From Aplidium turbinatum (taxonomy: Eukaryota > Chordata > Ascidiacea > Aplousobranchia > Polyclinidae): 64,000 nucleotides of DNA. Numbering within the stretch: the first letter of the stretch is position 1; each line of letters begins with the position of its first letter. Position numbers and translations under genes: made by a program. Positions 56,331-64,000 of the stretch are shown here, one piece after another. Location of the stretch: NCBI GenBank assembly GCA_918807975.1, contig OU964918.1:4774001-4838000 (forward strand), given 5' to 3'. The notes beneath the pieces are model-generated. The model had not been told where the DNA came from. It did not search any database and saw nothing but the letters and a program-made list of their open reading frames with translations.

Positions 56331-56902
56331 AGGATCAACTAAAAGCAGGGGTCACCAACCTTTTCTGCACGCGGGTCACTTTGGCACTAAGGAGAGCTGT
56401 GGCGGGCCGCACTAATAAAATTTTAAGTAGGTTGATTCTTGTGCTAGAAAAGAACGCATGTCGTACCCAGTATCCAGCGTTACATGTTGTTAATATTTAT
56501 CTTAGAATAACGCAGCAACAAAATTAGTCGAACAACGCTACTGCCAGGCCAAGCTCCTTTAACAACACTTTTGACTTCTTTAACAATGCATAATAAATGA
56601 GGTCACTTGTTTTGCGCACTTATAGCGAGGCGAGCGGTTTCATCAGAATATTCATTGCCAAGTAAGAGTATGGTATAGTTACTTCGCTTCACAAAAGATA
56701 TCTTGCAAGTTGCAATTAACAGTTTCAGTAAACAAGGAAATGTTTGACACATCGCAATACAGGCAACAATAGTGACCTGCAAACATATCAGCGAAAACTA
56801 GGCTCCAATAACAGAGAGAAAGAAACCAGGCACCATGAAACAAACGCTTGTGGAAATCATAAAAAAAACATTTCTATCGTAACTCATGAACAGGGGTTCC
56901 CT

Positions 56903-57768
56903 CAGTGGCGTATTCGCCATGCATGCAAGGCATGCACTGCATGCCTTACAATTCTGATGAAATCAGAAATCTTTCAGAAACAACGAATTTATTCGTAAAA
57001 ATTGAAAATGTTAAAAGCAGAACCTCCTCGCTCTCTTAATTTCAATATTCGAAACAACTGTTTGTTTTCAAAATTTGGCAACTTTGCTGACCCTGGCAAC
57101 CCTGCATGCTGAGAAGAGCTCAGCATGCGTTGATAATACTATTTGCCAATTCGCCGCTCTTTTACAATCCTGTGGCGCAAATGGAACCAAGGCATGCAGA
57201 TTTGAAATTGCATGCAAAACAAAAATCACTATCTCGAGACAGGGTTGCCAGATTGGTCTTTTTAAGGCCAAATTTCAGAAATTCGGGTTTTTTAAAAAGT
57301 GTTTGGCCGGACTACTTTTGTTTGGACGCTTGGTCTTTTTCCGATTGGCATTTGTTTGGCCTTTTTTCTTTTGGTTCTCATAGTTTAAATCCTTGCGGTT
57401 TTGTATTGTAGATAGTATGATATACTTGAGACCTAAGCACAGTAGTTTAAAAGATCATCAAGAAAACGGGTCGGGTGTATGCTGAAGGCCATACGCCGCT
57501 GCATAGCGCTTCAAGTCCGCTTTCCTGCAATGCAGGATAAAGATATAAAATTAAGACATTGGATTAATGGTGCATTCCAAACCTCATTTTTTGCAAAACA
57601 GCTCAAATAATTATCAGCTAAGTAAGGCTCAGATTGCAAGAACAGCTATAAAATCTAAGGCAAATTTGCAGAAATTTTCTGGGTGGGGCATTCCCCCAGA
57701 CCCCCCTACACTGACTATGACCCTCTTTCCATTGCATGCCTACAAAAATCAACCAGGATACGCCACTG
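56903..57768. mobile_element. hAT E, nested in the 56-kb hAT C copy
   Basis: Perfect 8-bp duplications (GGTTCCCT at 56895-56902 and 57769-57776), ends CAGTGGCGTATTCGCC and, inward, CAGTGGCGTATCC. The site is uninterrupted in the 24-kb copy. No transposase. The interior includes a second hAT-like end (CAGGGTTGCCAGATTGG at about 57240) and a SINE fragment. Confidence 0.88.
57468..57548 (+). mobile_element. SINE family 1, 3' fragment
   Basis: Matches the 3' part of the SINE at 24585-24883 ('gggtcgggtgtatg', 'catagcgcttcaagtccgc', 'tgcaggataaagat'). The tRNA head is missing. Confidence 0.75.
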
Positions 57769-58153
57769 GGTTCCCTCTAAAAGGCAATAAGTTGGGTTTT
57801 CATCATTTTTGTGAGAATCTATAAAACCGTCTTTTTTTGATTATTAGACAACTGTCATTTGCGGTGCTTATCAGCATGGCAAGAATTGATGATTAACAAC
57901 ATTTTGCAGTACTAAGCTAAATGTTTTTATAATACAACCAGAAAAAGTTTTTAAATTTATATATATTTTGCCAATTTATTATAAATTGAGTTGGCACACC
58001 GGCCTATTTTGCCAACAAAAACTTGCATAAAGGGAACACTGGTCGTGGAACACAATAAACGTGGACCACACACTAGTGTTTACATGACATTTACAAACAT
58101 AAAATAAGTAACCCTATGCTCACAGACAATTTCGAAATTCGAAAACAGACATT

Positions 58154-59890
58154 TTAACCCATTTATGCCTATAGCGTCCTATATGTAGGACAGCTACTAA
58201 AATTAAAATTTTTCTTCGCACGTTCAGTTTTTAGATTTAGACGAAGTCAAAATACATTATTGAGTATTTTTGCAGCATACATCATAACTTTTTTTTTAAA
58301 ATTGCTTTTTTGGTTGAGACTTGACATCAGTTTCAATTTTCCTGATTTTGCTAAGTCTGAAATTTTGGAGGTGCATGTCGAATTATAATAATAAATCTGC
58401 ATAATTATGCAAAAAAGCTTCCAAAAATATTTGTCAATGTCTTTATTCGTTATGTATCAACATATTTTACAGCAAATGTTTAAATTTAATTGGCAGCAAA
58501 TTTTTGAGGAAATTTGTTCAAAAGATTGGTGTCCTCTATATAGGTCGCTAGGCACACGTGTTAGCAAAATGAAGCAAAAGCGTCAATCAATTGCCACGCA
58601 TCAAGCGGTATCAAACAGCGATTCCCTACGATTTCTACGCTGTATAACAAAGTAGTTAACAAAGTAGTAACAAACTATTGCCACAGCAAACTCGCAGCAT
58701 CAGGCTAAGACAGATCGTTTAAATCTACCTTGTGAAGAAAGTAGTTGTGTTTGTTTTTAGAACAATAACATATTTATCGTAATTTACTGAAAGATTTTGA
58801 TACATTTTTAGTTTTCTCTTGGCGTTTTCACATGCGCATCGTGATGTAAGCGAAGTAACTATAAGGATCTAGTAAGTAAGTAAGAAGTAGTTTAGGCCTT
58901 GGAGGAAACCTTGTCAACAATTTTGCTAATGTACTCGCCAGCTGCGGCAAAACGTTTTTCCACTTGCGCTACGACAACTTTTTCAGTAGTGTGAAATAGG
59001 CTACGACGCTGAAGGACTAATTATTGAAAGCAACAGGTACAATTCGTGAAAACAAGACCGAAAAATGTCCGCTGATCGCTAAAGATGCTCTTAAAAAACA
59101 AGGAAGAGGCCAGTTCGATTTTAGAACCGATACCAACAACGGCGTGCTGGTTTGCAAATGAAATGACAACAGCGTGGTAAATTTATGCTCGAATGCGGCC
59201 GGAGTTTATCCAACTTTTAAGCCTCTCGATATTCATCCTCCGAAAAAAGCGTGTTCAAATTGAACAACCTTGATTGATCAAGCTCTATAACGAACAAATG
59301 GGAGGTGTTGATAGAATGGACCAGAACATTTCGAACTATCGCATCGCAATGAGAGGTAAAAAATGTTATTCGTGCTTGATTTCATACATGCTCCATATTT
59401 CTGTCAACAATGCATGGCAACTGCAAAGAAATTGCAATAGCGGCAATTCAATGGATTTGCTTTCTTTTCGAAGATATATTTCCAGAGTGTACTTGTCACA
59501 ACATGGAAAACCACCTCAACAAGGAAAGCGGGGCAGATGACAAAAAAAGGTTTTATCCGATCATTGCGTGCTACCCCAGGACAAACAAACTCGATGCGCC
59601 TATTGCCATGCAATAAGTACTACAAGATGCAAAAAATGTGATATCGGTCTGCATGTCAAATGCTTTAAGCAATATCATATTTTGCAATGACTTGTTTCAG
59701 TGATGTGTTGCTTTGCTACTTTTTATTTTCGTATTTTGTGAACTTTCATTTCAATAAAATGCTTGATGATAAGACATTTCCCATTTATCACTTTGAGCGA
59801 TAACGATTAGGCCTACGCATTACGCACAAGAAACTTGCGAAATTTGATAGCGGATTTGCCTAGCGTCCTATATGTAGGACGGTCTTGTTC
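58154..59890 (+). mobile_element. piggyBac element, defective
   Basis: Starts TTAACCCATTTATGCC, a usual piggyBac end, next to 'gcgtcctatatgtaggac'. The same phrase recurs at about 59866-59884 near the other side, in direct orientation, so the right limit is uncertain. The C-terminal half of a transposase lies at 58973-59690. The N-terminal half is not visible. Confidence 0.7.
58973..59690 (+). pseudogene. piggyBac transposase, C-terminal half
   Basis: Reading: DNFFSSVK.., LLKATGTIRENKTEKCPLIA, KKQGRGQFDFR, NDNSVVNLCSN, YNEQMGGVDRMDQNISNYRI and RGKKCYSCLISYML, then after a frame change a Cys-rich tail around RCAYCH and CKKCDIGLHVKCFK. These are the later RNase H-like DDE motifs and the C-terminal zinc finger of piggyBac transposases. 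In-frame stops occur in the first third and near ..LVCK; at least one frameshift precedes the zinc finger. Inactive. Confidence 0.85.
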
Positions 59891-59944
59891 TCCACCAATA
59901 TTGTAAAATGTTTTTTAGGTCATGATTATGCAATATTTAAATTT

Positions 59945-60018
59945 TCACAAGGTTTTGTACTCACTTTATCACAAGGTTTTGTACTCACTTTATCACAAAG
60001 GTTTTGTACTCACTTTTT
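59945..60018 (+). repeat. 24-bp tandem repeat, three copies
   Basis: Three copies of 'tcacaaggttttgtactcac' plus 4 bases at an exact 24-bp period; the third has one extra A. Confidence 0.9.
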
Positions 60019-60287
60019 CTTTGAACAGTTGATTTAACTTGTTGAATTGGAAAATTTGGCTTATTCCATAATTGTTTTACTTCACTTGCTATCAACACAA
60101 CTCTCTCCTTTTGATTTTCATACATGAAGATAAAGTTTTGTATCTATCCAAGATACGTTGTTCTTTAGAATTTATAGCCTTTGATTGAGACTATCCACAG
60201 TTGTATGATTTATCGAAGTCTTATCTTCCTGGAATTGCACCGAATTTAAAGTTGTTTTTTTTTCCTTTTCAAAAGGAGTTGCATTCT

Positions 60288-60382
60288 TAGACAGCCACTT
60301 TATCTGGTCCAGATCTTTACCATATCGGGCACGGATCTGACAAGATCCCTACCAGATCTGGACCAAATAAAGTGGCTGTCTG
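60288..60382. mobile_element. Foldback element, copy 2
   Basis: Same arms as 11436-11521 (AGACAGCCACTTTATCTGG) with a loop of a further 55 nt that also folds ('ccagatc' pairs). Both copies are followed by 'ggttgtt'. Confidence 0.75.
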
Positions 60383-60582
60383 GGTTGTTTGATATTTTTA
60401 GCTCTCAAGTTAAAATAGTGTGGAAACCGTTAAATCACACTTGCTTTTATATATATCTTATAAACGTGCAATACGTGAAAACGTTTTCAATGAGGATGAC
60501 TTTGACTTTTTATACTTGTTAAGCTTTGCTACTGATATTTTCTTCCCAAGCATGAAAAACCTCCACTCATGATAGAATAGGG

Positions 60583-60894
60583 TTGGGGAATGAAAAATTC
60601 GCCAAAAAAAATTTACCGAGTCTAGAATGCGTAATTAAAGCGTACAAAACAATGCAAAAACTCACCACTTTCAAAAATCACATCATGAGAAGCATGACCA
60701 ACAAAAGGCTACTTGACCACATGAGAATAGAAGACCTATTGACTATAACGAAGCTACACCCAATCGCATTTACAATAAAATCAGAAATTCTAAAATTTTC
60801 CACTATACAAAAAATCAAAATACGCTGTCAGCAAAATCTGCATGAAGGTAAAGTTAACGGAAAAATAAAACAAAGCAGACCACCAAGGCAATAG
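60583..60894 (+). other. Open frame of unknown origin, 103 codons
   Basis: Lys-rich product (MGNEKFAKKNLPSLECVIKA at the start). Beyond the stop the sequence still looks coding-like (NIWQQWESLLKSVTHGGK, LLQAETATDHMV). I do not recognise the family. The position between mobile elements and the composition suggest part of a transposon protein, but I have no motif to prove it. Confidence 0.3.
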
Positions 60895-61733
60895 CATGAC
60901 AACATTTGGCAACAGTGGGAAAGCTTGCTAAAAAGCGTGACTCATGGAGGCAAATGACCCATGTTGATGCGTAGTCTGCTTCAGGCGGAGACGGCGACTG
61001 ATCATATGGTGGCCAACATCAGACACTAAACAAATTTGAATCATAATAGGCTCAAAATGGTTTGCGTTAGATCTTAAGCGTATAAATAGGCTATTGCATA
61101 AAAATCACCAGTAGACGTTTTGATGATATCACAGTATGGTTTAAGTTTAGACTTCCTTCATTATTATTTTTAACGGGTTTAGTAACCATGATATTGGCGT
61201 AGGGGTCAGTGGCTCTTCACCTTTCAAGAATAAAAGTTCATCCGACCGGTAAAAATATAAAAATCCTTTTTGAGGATCGATAACTAGATTATCGAAGATA
61301 CAATTATTTTAGAGAGGTGCGTTGGGAAATTAAAAAAAAACAAAAAACTTAGGCATAGCTACGCTCAAATATTCAGTGTAACCTTGGCAGCCTACTCAAA
61401 TATTCTAGTGTGTGCAAGTGACTAAATTTATTTAAAAATTGCTTGTAGCCTATATAATACATATGAGATTGAAATTCAAAGTGGTGGTTTGTACGCAAAA
61501 GCGGATCCAGAAAAAAAAAATTGAGTGTTGGGGTACTAGACATTAAAAAGACCCTAAATTACTTGCGAAATGAACAATGTGAATTTCGAGATCCAAAAAA
61601 AATCCATCTGTTTACTTTTTTGGTAGCATTTTGTGCATATTATTCTCTAATATTCGGCTTTTTTGCCTAAGACTGATGCTTTGTATTTGACTAAATATAC
61701 CAAATTAAAATATATTATTATTATCCTTGAATA
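60895..61733. other. No gene seen
   Basis: AT-rich; a 'gcggatccag' phrase at about 61501 recalls hAT-like ends at 27002 but has no partner. Confidence 0.4.
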
Positions 61734-61784
61734 AGGAGCTTCTGACGATCCCCCTTTTAGGGTGAAACAGGCTGTAAGGGTTTA
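61734..61784 (+). ncRNA. Hammerhead-like ribozyme, family B, copy 4
   Basis: Core CTGACGA (position 7 is variable in hammerheads), stem II CCC/GGG with a T-T closing mismatch, GAAA, stem III ACAG/CTGT, potential cleavage after GUA. Stem I has three pairs including one G-U. The flanks ('aataataactaca..tttgat') match the 22125 palindrome. Confidence 0.55.
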
Positions 61785-62322
61785 GAGAATAATAACTACA
61801 TTTGATGTGATTAAAATCTATATATTTGTAGAAGTTAGAGCTACAAAGTTTGTTTTAGCATTGAAGTTAAGTTTCAATTAAAGTTTTTCATGGCGACATG
61901 ATTTGATATCCATCTTCAACGAAGACTTGCCTATAGTCGTTTAGGAAATTTCAAATATCCGTCCGTGGCGTCCCCATCTTATCACATAGGCCTAGTAGAT
62001 ATTCCTATACACATTTACTGGTTATGTGAACATGTGCAAGAGCACTTTTACGTAGTGTGGATGTACTAGCACTCCATGATGTTCCAGCTAGGCATTTCCC
62101 CAAGTTATTGCGTGTTGATAAATAAGAATGTAAGGATACCAACTAATTAACGTAGTTCAAACGAATCAAGTGTTGTTTCACTTTACCCTAGTATACGGAA
62201 GGCACACATTGGCTATTGTACCATGTACATAAATGTGGATGCCCACTGAAAATAGTTGTTTCAAATATCTTGGGGAAAAACAGATTTCTTATTCGTTGTA
62301 AAGGATAAGGCATGACGTAGTC

Positions 62323-63560
62323 CAGGCATGTGCAACCTTTTTCACTGGAGGGCCAAATACAAATTTTGAATGATAACGCGGCTACATGATTTTTCCAGAA
62401 AAAATTAGTATCATAAAACTACTTTCCTATGAAAATAGTTTATGTAGTTAAGAAATAGATTCAATGTAGTCAACGACACACTTGTGCGACAGTTTATTGA
62501 AAAACTGTGAATAATTGTCGATGGAAGATGAAGAATCTAAATTCAGTCAAGCGTATTTAATCACAGATTAATGTGATTTTTGCTGCTGCAGGTCTTTGCA
62601 AACTTTTGGAATATTTGCTTTCACAGAACTACAAGCAACTCGAAGTTGACTTTTAAAATGATGGTCCGATAGTTGGCCTCTTTGCTTTCCTTTGCAATAT
62701 TTCATCTTAGAGAAAAATTGCTCTCAGCAATATGTGCTTCCAAAAAGCGAAGTTTTTAAGGCATGGTCGATAGGATTCTGATGCTTCCCACTAACATAGT
62801 TTTTATAAAAGTTCACCAAATCGTTTTCATCAAAAGCTCTTTTCATGTCATTGTCTGACTGCAAATCAATCAGTTCAAGTTGAAGTTGATCAGGGCTTTG
62901 ATCTACAGCTGTGTTAAATGGGTTTGAAAAAATATTAAAATCACTTTCAAGTTGTCGAAAATCCAAGAAGCGAGCATCAAAGGCAGCAGATAATTTTTCT
63001 ATCATAGAGCCGTATTTTTGGTATTGATATCTTGTCCTTCATCATGTTGCATTTTCAAACATGGAAAGTGTGTGAGCACAGAGTTGCTAAATTGACCTAT
63101 AAAAAGAACCAGTTTCCTCTGGAATGATGTAATGTGCTCAAACATTTTATTTGCCAGTTGATTCCTTCCTTGTAGTTGTCCATTTAATTGTGCGAGATGT
63201 TACGTTACATCGGAGAGGATTGCCAAGTCACTTTTCACCTTTTAAAAAAGAGACATTTTGATTTTTAGTTGATATGAAACATTTGATCTGATTTCTCAAG
63301 TTACAAAATCTTTTTAAATTGTTGGCCCCGCTTAACCAACGAACCGACGAGAAATAAGTAGGCTAATATCCGGGTAATCGCAATCCAGTTCTTTAAAAAA
63401 AAACTTAAACTGCCTATGGTTTAATCCTCGAGAACGAACGTAATTGACACAGTGAACAACTTCTTTCATGATATCAATGCCATCAGGAATTTAATAGACA
63501 AATTTTTCTGATGGATTATAAAATGGTTCAAAACAACTTTTTGTGCTCCAAATGCTTCCA
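62323..63560 (-). mobile_element. hAT transposon part, GTF2IRD2-like
   Basis: The 3' end of the element is at 62323 (CAGGCATGTGCAACC, then 'cactggagggcc'), a well-known hAT terminus type. The transposase remnant at 62567-63560 is on the minus strand. I did not find the other terminus before the window ends. Confidence 0.7.
62567..63560 (-). pseudogene. hAT transposase C-terminal half, GTF2IRD2-like
   Basis: Minus strand, in order with several frame breaks: RSRGLNHRQFKFFFKELDCD, KSDLAILSDVT, LNGQLQGRNQLANKMFEHIT, then the frame 62724-63005 with FRQLESDFNIFSNPF and QLQLELIDLQSDN, and at the end SLFGSTY, FSKMKYCKGKQRGQLSDHH and LQVA-type residues. It corresponds to the half that is missing from the copy at 11751-12402, although the two are different insertions. 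Non-functional. Confidence 0.78.
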
Positions 63561-63829
63561 AAAATGTTTTACAAACTCCTTTATGCTTTTTATATTTAAA
63601 TCAAGCAAATGGGATTTGTATTTTGTTGAATAACAAAGTATTTTACAAACCACTCGTCATTAAACAACCGCCGTTCATCGTTATTTTTTTCTCTTTTTAC
63701 TCATAATATAATTGGATGTAGGCTAAAGACTAAATTATTGTTAAAAGTTATAACTTTTTATCAACTGTACTTGTCGAACACGAAACCATAGACCACGAAA
63801 CCAAAGCCATGCCCTATAACGGCCAACTC

Positions 63830-64000
63830 CATAGCGAAACAACTTCTCGCAAATGGCCAATATCAAGGAGCTGATAAAGCGCATGCCAGAGCAGTGAAAA
63901 ATGAAATCAACCAACTATGGAAGGTACCCAGCTCAAGCTGTTTCCTATCTACCTCTTTTAACATCTCTGAGTTAGACGCAGCTATCAAACACCTAAAAAC
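63830..64000 (+). pseudogene. LINE fragment, start of reverse transcriptase; runs off the window
   Basis: Reads (with frame shifts) IAKQLLANGQYQGADKAHAR, SSCFLSTSFNISELDAAIKH LKT. The last block is the usual start of the RT domain in the same LINE group as 12427-13664. The window ends before the catalytic motifs. Confidence 0.65.

Larger units (their letters stand above)
56346..58153 (+). mobile_element. hAT C family, second copy
   Basis: The left end CAGGGGTCACCAACC begins at 56346. It aligns with the reverse complement of 23685-25025, including 'tggcactaaggagagctgtg' and 'cgaggcgagcggtttcat'. It lacks the U6 and SINE insertions of that copy. It is split by the hAT at 56903-57768 and ends at or near the TTAA of the next element. 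Confidence 0.8.

Overview
The window is AT-rich animal DNA packed with transposable elements. Features pointing to a metazoan are an intron-bearing LDL-receptor-class-A gene fragment, tRNA-derived SINEs, a U6 snRNA retropseudogene, GTF2IRD2/ZMYM-type hAT transposases, piggyBac and Ty3/gypsy elements. A marine invertebrate such as a tunicate is plausible, but that is inference and I cannot name the species. Only one convincing host coding exon is present (27763-28673). Almost everything else I can identify is mobile DNA or its debris.

The most unusual region is 1491-3975: a tandem array of about 332-bp units (one inverted unit, six full direct units, one truncated). Each full unit carries a compact type I hammerhead ribozyme with a 6-bp stem I, a 4-bp stem II, a minimal stem III and a GUC cleavage site. 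A 14-bp direct repeat brackets the whole array like a target-site duplication. This matches the general form of metazoan 'retrozymes', non-coding retroelements thought to spread through self-cleaved circular RNA. A decayed relative lies at 39113-39250 inside a gypsy fossil. A second, unrelated hammerhead-like family occurs at 21044-21092, 22153-22199, 22236-22282 and 61734-61784. Two of these sit back to back in a near-perfect palindrome at 22125-22310.

Layout. 4-11 kb: dispersed repeats, a piggyBac-like interval, a SINE with long target duplications. 11-14 kb: a hAT transposase cut by a TTAA element that is itself split by a LINE. 14.7-17.7 kb: a ZMYM-type hAT. 18.1-21.0 kb: a conserved transposon-type gene of uncertain name, split by a hAT that is split by a MITE carrying a tRNA-like promoter. 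22.4-26.8 kb: a solo LTR holding three hATs one inside another, with a SINE and a U6 pseudogene in the innermost. 27.8-28.7 kb: the LDLa exon. 29.1-33.6 kb: three more nested hATs and a solo LTR. 33.8-38 kb: LINE pieces and MITEs. 38.1-43.4 kb (minus) and 43.5-48.2 kb (plus): two broken Ty3/gypsy elements. 49-64 kb: MITEs, LINE fragments, a large foldback with a SINE in its loop, a CNBP-like processed pseudogene, a piggyBac fossil, hAT remnants and a LINE running off the window.

Many boundaries rest on exact or near-exact 8-bp target duplications plus terminal inverted repeats. In several cases a second copy of the host repeat inside this window shows the empty site, so the order of insertion can be read directly.
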